Shown: piece by piece, positions 1 through 10,907 of the stretch
How positions within the stretch are numbered: the first letter of the stretch is position 1
How the letters are laid out: every line of letters begins with the position of its first letter
Assembly: GCA_037349315.1 (NCBI GenBank)
Contig: JBAIAC010000271.1
Location: 414,411 to 478,410 of the forward strand
Length of the DNA: 64,000 nucleotides
Origin: Chelydra serpentina
Lineage: Eukaryota; Chordata; Testudines; Chelydridae
Reading direction: 5' to 3'
The notes under the pieces: generated by a model
What the model was told of the DNA's origin: nothing
Seen by the model: only the letters and a program-made list of their open reading frames with translations
Databases searched by the model: none
Position numbers and translations under genes: made by a program

Positions 1-553
1 CCCATAGAAGAGCAGTAACCGGGCTAGAGGGAAGCCAGTCAACATTTTTTGTTTCTCTGATGAAAACTGGCCTAGTCCCCACCCCAAACCAAACTTGTCA
101 CAAATAATTGTCAACAACTGAATTTTCTGTTTGTGGCTAAGATATTGATTTTTTTAAAAAATATTGAAATTGGATTCAGGATTGTTGGCAAGCGTTTTTG
201 GCAAACAAAGTCCTTAAATGACCATGTAAATGGCAACACAGTCTTGCTTCCGTGCTGGGCTCACCCCCCAGCTTGTGGGTCCAACAGCTGCAGGAGAGGA
301 GGAGATCGGTGAAAGCTGCAGGACCCCCAAATCCATCTCTTGGGGAGCAGAGCGGCAACAGCAGCAGCAAACCCTCAGGTCTGATCACAGGCCACTGGCA
401 CCACCGCCAGCCCCATGGACAATGGTGAAGTTAGCCCAGCATCTGATCTCAGGGACGGGCACCCACGGAGCCACAGCAGCTCACCCTGCCCTGCGCAGCT
501 CCCCCCGGATGAGGTGGATCGCTGGCAGCCCGGGGGAGAGACGCTCCCCAGCG
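1..553. other. no recognised gene
   Basis: No tRNA, splice-bounded exon or named repeat could be recognised here. The open frames overlap on both strands and show no protein family similarity that I can see. Confidence 0.5.
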
Positions 554-636
554 AGGGTGACCAGATGTCCTGGTTTTATAGGGCCAGTCCCGACATCTGG
601 GGCTTTGTCTTATATAGGCACCAATTACCCCCCACC
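554..636. mobile_element. partial hAT-type palindromic MITE
   Basis: A partial copy of the palindromic family seen whole at 7530-7652. It begins AGGGTGACCAGATGTCC and contains the family's TATATAGG core, but it is cut at 636 where a second, complete copy begins. Confidence 0.75.
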
Positions 637-754
637 TAGGGTGACCAGACAGCAAGGGTGGAAAATCGGGACGGGGGTGGGGGAGGAGCCTATATAAGAA
701 AACAACCCCAAAATTGGGACTGTCCCTATACAAGTGGGACATCTGGTCACCCTA
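637..754. mobile_element. palindromic hAT-type MITE
   Basis: The element begins TAGGGTGACCAGA and ends TCTGGTCACCCTA, so the termini are inverted repeats and most of its length is self-complementary. The flanking 8-mers (CCCCCACC left, CCCCAACC right) differ at one base, which fits an aged 8-bp target duplication typical of hAT elements. It appears inserted into the partial copy on its left. Confidence 0.8.
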
Positions 755-2100
755 CCCCAACCGCCTGTCCTGGTTTTTCACACATGCTCTGTGGTCACCC
801 TGTCCCCAGCTCAGCCAGCTGGGTGTGACCATTCCAATCCTGGCTGGCTGCCGAGGAAGTGAGTTACTTTCACGTTCATTCCTCAGCATGCAGACAGCCC
901 CCCCTTCCCCTAGCACCTCACCCAACCCAGCCCTGCCGGAGGGGAGTGCTCTGTGCGGGGGGGGAAGGGAAAGGGGGATGCTCAGTGGTGGGGGGTGAAG
1001 AATGGGCATTATGGGGAGCAACAAAGGATACTGCCAGTACAGGTGAGTGCCTTCCCCCACCCTTAGCCCCCTCCCCTTCCCAGAGACCCCAGCAGCCAAT
1101 CCCCTCCCTCAGACTGTGCTTCAGGCATTCGGCTCTCTCTAGGACCGTCCCTCCCGGCAGAGTGTCTGGTGCCCCCAGACCCCATGGTGCCCTAGGCGGC
1201 TGCCTGTTCTGCCTATGGCTAAGGACGGCCCTGTAGGTGCCCTGAAGGCACCACTTCTGAAGATGTTTGAATTCCTTCCAACTTCTCTCATACAAATGCT
1301 AAGCAGTTGGTGGTGTCATGTTACAGGCGAGGTTGAAATGAGGCTATTTCTTCAGGTAGAAGACAATGATTGTGTCAGGAGTGGGATGTGACTGCACACC
1401 TCCATATGGAGCCCAGAACAACATATGATGAAAATTCAGAGCCTTGAGTCTGATGCGTTAGATCATTCGGCCAGACTAACACTGTTAGTCAAGCGATTTA
1501 CCAATCTTAGTTTTCTTTAACCTGTTATGAACTCTTCAGGGAGGCGGAGATGGCACATCTCTTTCAACTTCGAGAGACCTTCGAAAGCACAGCTGATTGT
1601 TATATGTAGTCTCCCGGATCACTTTTTAAGTGAATAAAAGATGGTTGCTACCATCCTGAGAAAGTAATGTTGAACCTCAGACTCCTGCAGGGTGGGCCGG
1701 ACGGACAAGCAACCAGCACCCACAACTTCTACCACCTTTTGTTTTTCAAAATAGCTCAGCCCTCAGTGTGTTCAGCCTTTATGAAAACCTGGACAACATT
1801 TTTGGTGCCTATATAGGAGCTGAGTTCTTCTGAAAATCTGGCTCTAGGGGTGGGTGTGAGACCTTCTGACAATTCTGGTCCATGTGTCTGGAAGCTCTAA
1901 GAACCTTCAGAACTTTTATCATGTGCAATAACCTGATAAGAAAACCTTCCCTCTGTAGAACTCAGCAGAGACTTTCTCATTGACTTACAATCACGTTTCA
2001 TCTTGATCCCAGGTTTAAGTACTAACAAAATGCATTTATTGTATTTTTATATGCAATGTGACACAAACACCCCTAGCTGGGCAGAGGGATAGAAGTAGGA
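755..2100. other. gene-poor segment with repeat debris
   Basis: No gene is recognised. Bases about 1150-1240 resemble a dispersed repeat seen again near 36900 (the wording around GGTGCCC and CCTAGG). Bases 1260-2090 match nothing else in the window and contain no tRNA or exon signal that I can support. Confidence 0.4.
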
Positions 2101-2282
2101 CTGCCAGTCACAAGGGCAAGAGAAGGTTGACTTCCTGAGCTCCAGCTCCAGACCTTTGCTCTACCAGCTGATCTCTCGAAGGGCTGCTGCCACTTTCTCC
2201 AGGTTCGCCCATCGGTGTGTGCCAGGGCGAGCGCCAGCCAAGTGGTTGGTGTTTGAAGGGAGGGGCAGAGCCCTGTTGCAGA

Positions 2283-2351
2283 GTTTCTGTAGTGTGTTTA
2301 GCACATTTGCCTAACACGCAAAAGGCCCTGGTTTGAAACCAGGCAGAAATA
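2283..2351 (+). pseudogene. tRNA-Val(AAC) pseudogene
   Basis: This is a tRNA-Val body with the AAC anticodon loop CTAACAC on a good TTTGC/GCAAA stem, a T arm reading GGTTTGAAACC and a paired acceptor. It is 69 nt rather than 73 because about four bases of the D arm are missing, which damages the A box. It lies in a Phe-Val type duplicated block whose flanks recur near 6500, 31500 and 53300. Nonfunctional is the best call. Confidence 0.75.
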
Positions 2352-2765
2352 TGATGGATTTTCTCTTCCCCACTCCCGTAGCTGTCCAGCAAGACACTCT
2401 CCCTTTTGCCACTGGCCTGTCCTTGGGATGACCCCAACCCCTGCAGGACAGAGGGTGGTGAGATGAGATGAGAAAGCGCCTTAGCATCAGCCAGGGAAAG
2501 CTGCAGGATCTCGGCCAGTCACCTCTTGGAGCCTTGTAGCTTGGCCTCCTCTGCCCTTGGAGGTTGGCCTATGGAAGTGTGGTTAGCTGGGCCTGTACCT
2601 GCCTCTTGGCTTCCCAGGGGTGGCTACTGGGAGGCGGAGGAGGAATCCTGCTGATGGGCTGTGGCCATGGAGAAAAAGAGGAAGGGCTCCTGGGACTTTT
2701 TTTTGCCTCTGTTTTACCTGCCTGCTCACTCTTGTGTTGGAAGTGGGGTAGCTGCACTCACTGAA

Positions 2766-2830
2766 CTGGGCTAGCTCAGTCAGTAGAGCATCAAGTTCTT
2801 AGTCGGGGGTTCAAGCCCCATCTCTGTGCA
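2766..2830 (+). pseudogene. degenerate tRNA-Lys pseudogene
   Basis: The D-arm region GGCTAGCTCAGTCAGTAGAG and a TTCAAGCCCC B box mark a tRNA-Lys relic, with CTT readable as anticodon remnant. The anticodon stem and variable region have lost several bases and the 3' acceptor no longer pairs. Confidence 0.6.
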
Positions 2831-3357
2831 CTCAGCTTTTTAACTTGCCTTGTGTGCCAGGAGCAAAATGATCCCTGGTGGTGTCCAGAGCCACCCCCGG
2901 GTTCCCAGAAGCCCTGGCCATTTCCTGGACAGGCCCCTTGCTCCTGCTGAGTCCTCATGAGCCAGGAGAGAGGCTCACACCCACAGGAGCAGGCCTAGAC
3001 AGGGCTGGCAGGAAGCGCTGTGGGGCCAGGCGCTCCGCCCCCATCCCCATTCCACCCCTTCCCCAAATCGCCACCCCGCCATAATGTGAGGGGGATGGCA
3101 TTTTCCTTTTCTTTTCTTTTTTTGTATTTCCAATGGCATTTCTGTCTGTGATTTTGTTTTTCTTTGTAGAACGGTGTTTTCTCCTGGACCTGAGATTTAA
3201 CTAGAAAAAGAAGAAGCTCTCTGGGCACCACATGGAGGAGCAGGCTGGGGCTAGGGCTGTTAACGGAGCCAGAGTAGCAGGTTTTCTGTATTGTTTCCTG
3301 CCATCTTTTTCTTGACTAGTTTCTTTTCTGCACTAAACTTGCCCGTTTTCCATGTGA

Positions 3358-3430
3358 GCCTGGCTAGGACAGTTGGTCGAGCATCAGACTTTTAAACTGA
3401 GGGTCCAGGGTTCAAGTCCCTGCTTTGGTA
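3358..3430 (+). pseudogene. tRNA-Lys(TTT) pseudogene
   Basis: At 73 nt it aligns along its full length with the intact tRNA-Lys at 21515. The anticodon loop CTTTTAA and the T arm are kept. The D arm reads AGGACAG instead of AGCTCAG, the anticodon stem has an A-A mismatch and the acceptor has two mismatches, so it is probably inactive. The downstream flank (3480-3560) is the Lys-locus flank repeated at 12500, 21630, 47950 and 53700. Confidence 0.75.
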
Positions 3431-3698
3431 TAAAAAGCATCATATTCTCCAAAAGGCAGTATTATTCAGTATCTTCCCTGACACTAGTTTTTTCCTTTCA
3501 GGACTTGGACTTTCCTAGGAAGGGCCATTTTCTGCCTGTGACTGACAGGGCAACTTCCTCACATGCCCACTGTGCACGGAAAGCCAGACACCTCCAGGTC
3601 TGCAAGTTTTGAGGGCACTGGGGAACATCTGTACTTTGGAATTTGCAGGTCTTGTCTTGGACCATCAAGTGGAACAGTTCAAATTGTTGCTTAAAGCA

Positions 3699-3767
3699 GG
3701 CACCATGGCTTAGCTGGATAGCTGTCTAGTAAACAGGAGATCCTGGGTTCAACTCCCAGTGGTGCCT
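3699..3767 (+). pseudogene. tRNA-Thr(AGT) pseudogene
   Basis: The acceptor (GGCACCA/TGGTGCC), T arm and anticodon loop CTAGTAA of a tRNA-Thr are present. About five bases are missing between the D loop and the anticodon stem (GGATAGCTGTCTAG), leaving 69 nt and no proper anticodon stem. A TTGTTAT tail follows, without a clean Pol III terminator. Confidence 0.75.
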
Positions 3768-5502
3768 TGTTATATGGCTTTTGTCTCCTCTTATCACATT
3801 TTCCTATGTCTTTCTAGGAAACAGAAGATTCCTCCCTTGGCAATCCAAGTAACTGCTTGCTAAGGAAAAGGCTTCTTGGAAGAGGAGCATTAGAAAGAAT
3901 CAAATCACGAGCCTGGAGCTGATGAAAAGGCTGCTGTGACTGGCATTGTCAAGGCGGTGGCTTCGACTGCAATTGCTGCAACACCAGAGCCTGTGCCACA
4001 CGTCCTTGTGATTCGCTGGGGATGTCTGCGCACAGAGATCCTGATAGACAATCTCTGCAGGTCTGGCGGGAAATGGAGAGTTACTCTCCTGTCACCTTCC
4101 TTTTCATTGTCATTGATGAAAAATGGAGCAGTTGGGAGAAAAGTCCCAGACAGCGGCACCGTGGCTAAGCTGGCCGAGTGCAAGAGGGGACTTGAGCGCC
4201 AGAGGGGACGTTTGATCCAGACGTCTGGTCATGCCTGGAGTCCTGTAGGTAGGGGTGCGAGCTCCATTTCCTCTGAGTCCTGAAGCTGGGCTGCAGCCTG
4301 GCCTAGGAGGCAGCCAGATGGGTTGACCATGTCCCCTGCACTCCCTGCACTCCCTGGTTCTCTCCATCTGCTCCCACTCTAGAGGCTTTTTTCTATCCCA
4401 TCTCTCCTTCTCTTCTCTTCTGTGCTCTCTCTTCCCCGCTCCCCTTTGTTTTCCATGGGACCTGGCCCCATAGTTCTATGTTGTGCAATATCGTGTTTAA
4501 CTTTCCAAATCAGCTGGTGCCTGGAGAATATTTCCAGGTGGTTGCCCCCTACGTAGATTGCAGTGATCTCTGGGGTGTCCTCACAGGGAACCAGCTCACA
4601 AAAAAGAGCCAGGAGCTGGTCCCAGTGTATCCCCCGTCTGCTGTGCGGAGAGAAAATTACCTCCACCCATGGTCCATCTGCAAACCCCTTGCTGAATTAC
4701 AGGTTGTGTTGGAAGCCCACTGCACAATGCTGTGCCCACAAACTCACATCCCCAGCCATAGGGGCACTGCCATATTGTGTAAATAAGGGACATGGGGGAG
4801 GAAGCGGACAGGGTTAAAACCTGTGGTGCTTATGGGCCACCACATGCATAGACCTCCCCTCAGGCAGGGGACTTATAGGCCCTGGATCACCTGCCCCCTA
4901 TAGCCTGGATCTCTGACATACCCAGGCCCAACTGGGTAGCTGCTCTTGCAATATTTCAGAGGTGGGTACAGACTTTGTGACAGAAAGCCTGGGGCTTGTC
5001 TCTGCACCTCCCCTATCCGGAAGAACAGAGGCTGAGGGGGTACAAGGGCAAAAGGCGACAAACAGGCCCGAACAGGAGAGATTTTCTTTTTGTTACAATT
5101 AATCAAAATCTCATCCCTGAAAAGCTCCGAAGGGGTGTAGCTCAGCCCCCCAACCACTCAGCGCGCTGCCGTAGATAATTCTGCCACAGAGACTGCTGGC
5201 TCCCTGCTCCTCTCCCTCCCCGATGGGGATTTTCACATGTAGAAAGGAGGGTTTGTGGAGCAAAGATTGAGAGGGTGTCAGGGGGCTCAAAGAATGGGCA
5301 GCGCTCTGGGCTCTGCTTGAGAGATCCTGGCATAGGGGCCAGTGAGGGAGGAAGGATTGTAGATTTGTGGTGCACTCTGCAGAGGAGGTGATAAGTGAAG
5401 GGGACATTTTTGATTCCTCCCCCCTCAGTGTCCCCTGGGATGGAATTCTAGGTTCCAAAGGGCCAAAGAAGTGGACAAAGCCATTGGGTTAATGAAAACC
5501 CG
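3768..5502. other. no recognised gene
   Basis: About 1.7 kb without a recognisable exon, tRNA or classified repeat. The frames at 3905-4370 and 4378-4817 overlap on both strands and resemble no family that I know. A tRNA-like stretch near 4155 is treated as rejected. Confidence 0.4.
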
Positions 5503-5596
5503 TGCTCCAGGTGAGGCTCAAACTCACAATCTCAGCATGTCTCCGTTCAGCACTGCCGTATAAGTACTGTGCGCTAACCCACTGCGCCACTGAAGC
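5503..5596 (-). tRNA. tRNA-Ile(TAT) with intron
   Basis: Read on the minus strand, the acceptor GCTTCAG pairs fully with CTGGAGC (one G-U). The anticodon stem CAGTA/TGCTG closes a loop carrying TAT, and a roughly 20-nt intron sits after position 37, the canonical place; removing it leaves 74 nt. The T arm is intact, reading GAG TTTGAGC CTC. A TTTT terminator follows directly downstream at about 5495-5498. tRNA-Ile(TAT) is one of the vertebrate tRNAs that usually has an intron, so splicing by the tRNA endonuclease is expected. Likely functional. Confidence 0.88.
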
Positions 5597-6185
5597 CCGT
5601 GCCCAAGGCTTTTCTCCCAGTGCCCCAGGCTGACAGAGGCAAGGATTGACTCCAAACAATGCTAAATGGAGTTGAGAGAGAGGAGTGCCAAGTACTGGTA
5701 CTTGATGGGCTGGGTTCTTCTTAAGGGGCCCAGGCACCATTTGACCCTTTTGGTCTTCTCTGTGTAACAACTGAGCTGATTGAGACTCAATTTCGAGTCT
5801 TGCTGCAGACCAACAGATCTGAGATCACTGATCACCAGGTCTCAGCATTAGTCCTGCTTGGGGACAGTGTCTCTGATGTAAGAAACGGCCAGTAGGTGAA
5901 GCTGGGACAACAGGGTGGGGCAGCAAGTGGCGGCAGGACTCTTGCTGCCGGGGTCTAGCTGCCCAAATTCCTCCCCGTGCCGCTGGACCCCAGTCGCCTG
6001 CAGCCACCAGGTAACCCAGGAACTAAGGCAGGAATGGGGTGAGGGAGCAAGTCAAGCTGAGCAAGGCAGGAAAAAAATTAATCTTGCCTCCATGGGCCGC
6101 TTGCAATGACGTCCTTTTTGTGTGCCATGACTGACAAACACATCCCGGACAGAGAAGCAGCAGGCCAGAAAGGTGTCCTGTAGGA
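5597..6185. other. 5' flank of the Phe block
   Basis: No gene is seen. Bases about 5895-6185 are repeated almost exactly at 30915-31206 ahead of another tRNA-Phe, including CTGCCGGGGTCTAGCTGCC, so this is duplicated tRNA flank. Confidence 0.6.
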
Positions 6186-6258
6186 GCTGAAGTAGCTCAG
6201 TTGGGGGAGCGTTAGACTGAAGATCTAAAGGTCCCTGGTACAATCCAGGGCTTTGGCA
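6186..6258 (+). tRNA. tRNA-Phe(GAA), B-box variant
   Basis: A full 73-nt cloverleaf with GAA in loop CTGAAGA, acceptor GCTGAAG/CTTTGGC paired with wobbles, and a TTTTT terminator just downstream. The B box reads GGTACAATCC, replacing the near-invariant T55 with A. That should weaken TFIIIC binding and T-loop folding, so this copy may be inactive compared with those at 12903 and 31207. Confidence 0.7.
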
Positions 6259-6607
6259 TGCTTTTTGGTCCCTTTGTGTGCAGGGGTGGGCTGTTTTCTC
6301 GAAGCGCAGTGGTACCTCTACCCACCACGAGTCCCTCATTTCAGGTTCCCCAGCAGGGAAAGACAGTGGGGGCTTGTGCCCACCTGGGCTTTCCTTCTTC
6401 TCTTGCTCTTTCTCAGCAAGGGGAAGGAAAAGAAGCTCCCCTTCAAGCTGCAGTCACAAGGGCAAGAGAAGGTTGACTTCCTGAGCTCCAGCTCCAGTCC
6501 TTTGTGTTACCAGTTGATCTCTCGAAGGGCTGCTGCCGCTTTCTCCAGGTTCGCCCATCGGTGTGTGCCAGGGTGAGCACCAGCCAAGTGGCTACCATTT
6601 GAGGGAG

Positions 6608-6680
6608 GCTTCTGTAGTGTATTGGTTAGTACGTTTGCCCAACACGCAAACGGCCCCTGGTTCAAAACCAGGCAGAAACA
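6608..6680 (+). pseudogene. tRNA-Val(AAC) with C33
   Basis: A 73-nt tRNA-Val body with a good T arm and anticodon stem. The anticodon loop reads CCAACAC, so the normally invariant U33 before the AAC anticodon is C, and acceptor pair 2-71 is C-A. Probably a recent pseudogene. It follows tRNA-Phe in the same duplicated block. Confidence 0.7.
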
Positions 6681-7375
6681 TGGTGGCTTCCTTTTCCCTA
6701 GCTGTCCAGCAAGGCACTCCTCCATCTGCCAGTTGCCTGTCCTTGGGATAACCCCAACCCCTGCAGGACAGAGGGTGGGGAAATGATCTGAGAAAGTGCC
6801 TTAGCATCAGCCAGGGGATGCTGGAGGATCTCGGCCAGTCACCTCTTGGAGCCTTGTGGCTTGGCCTCCTCAGCCCTTGGAGGTTGGCCTAGGGAGGCCG
6901 GCTCTTCCTGTTTGCCTCCCTTGCGTGACTTGCCAAAGGAGGAAGTGAGGCGGGAATGGGGCAAAAGAGCCCCCACTAAGCAGGAGGATTTAGAGTTAAT
7001 GGGGCCCTGTGCGCGGCTTCATTTTCGGGTCCCCCCTTGGGACCCATCCAAGAAATCTCTCCTATCTCCCCCCATTGTTCTTTTTTCTTCCTCACCCTCC
7101 TCCTCCATTATCAGTAATGGGAAGTGAAGGAACATAAAGTGAGGTGCCTTAATTGGGGCAGGAAGATCAGGCTCTGGCTCTGGGATGGTGGGTGAAGGAT
7201 CTGAACTGGGGCAGAGGAGATGCTCTAAGCGGATGAGAGAGAGCTGTCCTGTCCGTGTAGTTAATCCAGCTCCCCGAGAGGCGGGAGCTATGTCAGTGGG
7301 AGAAGCTATGTAGGTGGGTGTGTAAGCTGGTCTGTTTACATGTCTATATAATGTTTAATCAAACATGCGCATCAT
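6681..7375. other. tRNA flank, no gene seen
   Basis: The first 230 bp (CCTTGGGATAACCCCAACCC onward) is Val-locus 3' flank repeated near 2430, 21380, 46920, 53540 and 63450. No gene is recognised in the rest. Confidence 0.5.
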
Positions 7376-7447
7376 GGGGGTATAGCTCAGTGGTAGAGTG
7401 TTTGACTGCAGATCAAGTGGTCCTTGGTTCAAATCCAAGTGCCCCCT
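7376..7447 (+). tRNA. tRNA-Cys(GCA)
   Basis: A 72-nt cloverleaf with acceptor GGGGGTA/TGCCCCC, D arm AGCTCAGTGGTAGAG, anticodon loop CTGCAGA (GCA) and T arm CTTGG-TTCAAAT-CCAAG, all paired. Both internal promoter boxes fit consensus. The first four-T run is about 20 nt downstream (CATTTTGC). It is the only Cys copy in the window and looks functional. Confidence 0.9.
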
Positions 7448-7529
7448 TAAAAACCCCTTTCTTTAACAAACATTTTGCATATCCATTTCCATTACGTTCA
7501 GGAGTTCCACCGAATGGGGATGCCTGAAA

Positions 7530-7652
7530 TAGGGTGACCAGACAGAAAATGTGAAAAGTCGGAATGGGGGTGAGGGGTAATAGGAGCCTATATAAGAAAA
7601 AGACCCCAAAATCGGAACTGTCCCTATAAAATCGGGACATATGGTCACCCTA
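7530..7652. mobile_element. hAT-type MITE with perfect 8-bp TSD
   Basis: A 123-bp palindromic element running from TAGGGTGACCAGA to its inverted copy. It is flanked by perfect direct repeats GCCTGAAA at 7522-7529 and 7653-7660. An 8-bp duplication assigns the family to hAT. It has no coding capacity. Confidence 0.93.
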
Positions 7653-7660
7653 GCCTGAAA

Positions 7661-8160
7661 TGAATGGAAACACTCAACGTTTTCCTGTGCAAATGCATAA
7701 AAACCTGGCAAACACGTCCCTCGGTGCATCTATACTGTGATAACAGCCCTGCGGCCCGGCTGGCCTGGATCGTCTGACCTGGACGTCTCGGTCTCTGGTT
7801 GTGGGGCTAAATACTGCAGTGTGGACATTTGTCTCAGACTGGAGCCCGGCCTCAGAGACCCTCACCCCTCGTGGGATCTCAGAGGCTGGGCTCAAGCCCA
7901 AGCGTCTACACTGTAATTTTATAGCCCTGCAGCACAAGCCCCACAAGCCTGGATCAGCTGACCCAGGGTTTGAGAACAGTGACTTGGGTGTGTTAATGGC
8001 AGTGTAGACGTAACGCTAGGCTATGTCCACACTGCAATGAACACCCAGGGCTGCCCCGTGCCAGCTCAGGCTCCCAGGGCTTGGGCTGTGGGGTGGTAAA
8101 TTTGCAGTGTAGACATCTCGGCTCAGGCTCAGTCCCGGGCTCTGGGACCCCACGAGGTTG
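7661..8160. mobile_element. nonautonomous DNA transposon debris
   Basis: Several TGTAGAC/GTCTACA and TGTCCACACTGC words (for example GGCTATGTCCACACTGC at about 8020 and GCAGTGTAGACA near 8105) resemble ends of common turtle DNA transposons. The ends could not be paired with certainty and the superfamily is left open. Confidence 0.45.
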
Positions 8161-8603
8161 GGAGGGAGTTTAGCAAGCGACAAAGGGAAATCGGCCGTGG
8201 AGTATTACCCTGGGCTCACTGGCAGTTCCCCATTGGTCTGTCTGCTTTGGGGCAGGGACCATAACACGTCCTGCTGCATTCGTTATTTCAAAGGGTGGTT
8301 TAGGATTTTCAGTCTCAGACACGGTGCACAAAGCAGGACTCAACCCTGGACGTAACTCAAATGAGCCGCCCACAGATTCTGGCAGCGACAAGGAGGCATT
8401 TGGTGTGAGAGTCAGACCTGCCCCTGTCCCAGAGGGAGGGGTCATCTGGGAGGGGCCTGGAACACGGACCTGTCGGCTCTTAACTCCCAAACTTTCAGTA
8501 ACTCTGTTATCAGTGCCTGGGAGTGTAATTTAATCCATAGAAAGAGCCCATCTAGCTCTGTATCTTCTCTTCTGACAGTAGCCAATACCAGGTGCCCCAA
8601 AAG
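8161..8603 (-). repeat. Thr-Phe duplicated block, inverted copy
   Basis: This stretch is the reverse complement of 20245-20680 and 61530-61960; shared words include GGTTTAGGATTTTCAGTCTC. It is the region between a tRNA-Thr and a tRNA-Phe, here in inverted orientation with only a tRNA-Thr fragment left. Confidence 0.85.
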
Positions 8604-8642
8604 CCACTCAACAGGTGCTTTAACCAGCTAAACCATGGTGCC
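8604..8642 (-). pseudogene. 5' fragment of tRNA-Thr
   Basis: Read on the minus strand, it starts GGCACCATGGTTTAGCTGG and runs to the first half of the anticodon stem (CACCTGTT). It then jumps to the 3' flank GTGGCTTTTGGGGCACC. The anticodon, T arm and 3' acceptor have been deleted. Confidence 0.8.
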
Positions 8643-8769
8643 TGCCTGTGGCTAAACTCTGCTGTCTGCCCACACCTGACTCCCTGGCAGGCCCCCACCT
8701 GGGCCTTTGCTTGTGTTTGGATGCTGCAAAGCAGAGGCGCAGGGGAAGGTTTCCTGGCAAGCTTCTGTG

Positions 8770-9070
8770 TGTGTGAATCCTTGGCCAGGTCTGCACTACA
8801 AAGTTATTTCAGCTTCATTATATTGCTCAGGCGTGTGGAAAACACACGATGCTCCCTCGGTCGCCAGCTTTTGGCTGGTGCACACACGGCAATGCCACGT
8901 CTGGCGACAAAACTGCCCTCTACTGGCGACAAAATAAACCCACCTCGACGAGAGGCCTGGAGCTTTTTGCAGCAAACTGAGAGTGACAAAGTGTCAGTGT
9001 AGACACTGCTGGTCATTATATCACCAGAACTGGCCTCCGCCAGTATCCCACAATGCCCGCCGGGAACTCC
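8770..9070 (-). repeat. transposon-like repeat, inverted copy of 61030-61320
   Basis: About 290 bp read in reverse complement at 61030-61320, including the CTGGCGACAAAA and AGTGTAGACACTG words. Ends such as CCAGGTCTGCACTAC resemble terminal repeats of a nonautonomous DNA element. Flanking similarity continues outside it, so it was copied as part of a larger inverted duplication. Confidence 0.65.
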
Positions 9071-9319
9071 CTGCCCTGCGTTCCTGCTCCAGAGGCTGGG
9101 CCCCTCCCCTTTCATCACCCTGAGGCCCCAACCCTACACTGCCCCGTCTCCCTGACACCCTGCCCCACCCTGTCCCCCCAAGGCCACACTCATAGCCCCC
9201 AAGATTCTGTCCTGTTCCCCCCCATGACCCCATTCTTCGTCCTTCTGGCTGGTAAAAAGTGCTGGTGCCATGGCCCTCTAAACCCCCCTGTTCCGGCCCC
9301 CCGACACAGAGCCAGGCAG

Positions 9320-9324
<5 letters not shown>

Positions 9325-9374
<50 letters not shown>
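9325..9374 (+). repeat. (GT)n microsatellite
   Basis: An uninterrupted run of about 25 GT units followed by a GAGAGAGAGA tract. The long Cys-Val reading frames here are products of the repeat. Confidence 0.98.
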
Positions 9375-9378
<4 letters not shown>

Positions 9379-9529
9379 AGAGAGAGACACTGTTGTGCTG
9401 TGATGAGCCAGTGAGGGAAGTGGGGGCTGATGTTGGCACTGTTCCCCTCCCCCTATCTCATTACTGGGGTGTCCCCCTCCCCCTGCCTCAGGACTGGTTG
9501 CTTCCAGCAGTTGTCTGAGCTTAGAGACA

Positions 9530-10560
9530 GCGTGTGACACACTCACTCTTCCCCAACACACACACACACACAGTCACACACTCGCTGCCCTGCCACACAC
9601 ACTGCAGTGGAGAAGCAGCTGGCAATCTAGTAGGCTGCCCATGGAACAATGGGACAGAGAAACCTGCATCATGTGATGCTGCACCCGCCCATGAGCCATT
9701 GCAAACCCCTCCCACAGCCCCCTGCGGCCAGTTGCACAGTGGGATAGCTACCCACAATGCACTGCTCTTTGGGGCGATGCCAGAGTTGCTAGAGTGGATG
9801 CGCTCTGGTGACACAAGGAGCAGAGTGTTTAATTAAAACACTTCAACTAAAGCAGCGTAACTCTGTAGTGTGGACACAGCCTGAGAGTGAGACAAGACCG
9901 AGCTCCCCTTGACACCAAGGATGCTCAGGGACTGAAACTAAAGAACCACAAGTTCCTCCATAGTTGACAGGATTTGGACCTGTGCAGGGAAAACCCCAAT
10001 GGATTTCTAGTCCATCGCCTTCACCACTCAGCCACAACTACTTGACTGATACATATTTGTCATGTCACTCTAGTTCTGTTCTCACTGAGTGATCATTTCC
10101 AATTGTTTTCTCAGATCAGCTTCCACAACACACTCACTGCCGTGCCATTGTGTAAGTGTGTCCATGGCTGACCAGCAAGAATTCCTGCTCATTTCCCTGC
10201 TGGCTGGAGCATGATGAGAGTGTGTTTGTGGTTAATGACGTTGCTGTAGATTGTTGTCCGTTTCCTGCCTTGATAATTCAGACAGTCCCTTTCCCGTCAT
10301 ATCCCCAGTACATGAGTGATTGCAATAGCAGGGGCAGGTTTTCTCTGGGGCACTGAGCTTTGCCAGGGGGTTGGTGGCTCGTTTCTTTCCTCACCCTGGG
10401 ACACAGGAAGATTTTGCTGTCCATGTATCCGTGCAAAGGAACTTGTGTCTCTGTGTGAAAACGAAAAGGGAATTGAAACACCCACATGGTGGTGCCGAAG
10501 GCAGCAGGGAACCCCATAGGATGAGAATAGGAGACGTTCTCAAGCAGCGTGTTTCTTACT
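9530..10560 (-). repeat. tRNA-Ser block, inverted copy of 28090-29080
   Basis: About 1 kb, including the tRNA-Ser gene and both flanks, is the reverse complement of 28090-29080. Examples are CATGATGCTGC-type words at 9670 against 28970, and the GCAGGGGCAGGTTTTCTCTG stretch against 28300. The part next to the tRNA (9700-9890) ends in a TGTAGTGTGGACACAGCC transposon-like terminus. Confidence 0.85.
9959..10041 (-). tRNA. tRNA-Ser(AGA), weakened copy
   Basis: An 83-nt class II tRNA with a long variable arm, loop CTAGAAA (AGA) and acceptor GTAGTTG/CAACTAT. The B box reads GGTCCAAATCC (T55 changed to C), one acceptor pair is G-U, and no four-T terminator lies close by. It may be transcribed poorly; the duplicate at 28608 is cleaner. 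Confidence 0.7.
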
Positions 10561-10907
10561 TTGCCAATCTGTCAGTTTTGATGATTATCAATGGAAATAT
10601 CTTCCATCGGGTTGTGTGTTTACACAGAAATTGACATTGACCAACGAATACATCCCTCTTCCCAGCCTGCCTAGTCTGCCGTTGGTGAGTTTAGAGGGAC
10701 ACGTTCATTCTCCCCAGTCCCCGTGCCAGGCCTGTGCTCTCCATGCTGCCCACTTCCCACACTGCTGGGATCCATCCCTGATCTCCCCCCAGACCTCTGC
10801 CCCCCACCCCCACTTCTGTGATGCCCTCCATACACTGTCCATCTCCCCTGCTGACACGATCCCTCGCCGTTCCTTTCATGGCCTGCCTCCTCTCTCAGCA
10901 AAAACTG

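Noticed and set aside
4150..4240. A tRNA-like start GGCACCGTGGCTAAGCTGG
   Set aside because: The D-arm-like segment is not followed by a foldable anticodon arm or B box, and no acceptor 3' strand is present.
9324..9518. Cys/Val repeat frame suggesting a cysteine-rich peptide
   Set aside because: Produced by the (GT)n microsatellite.
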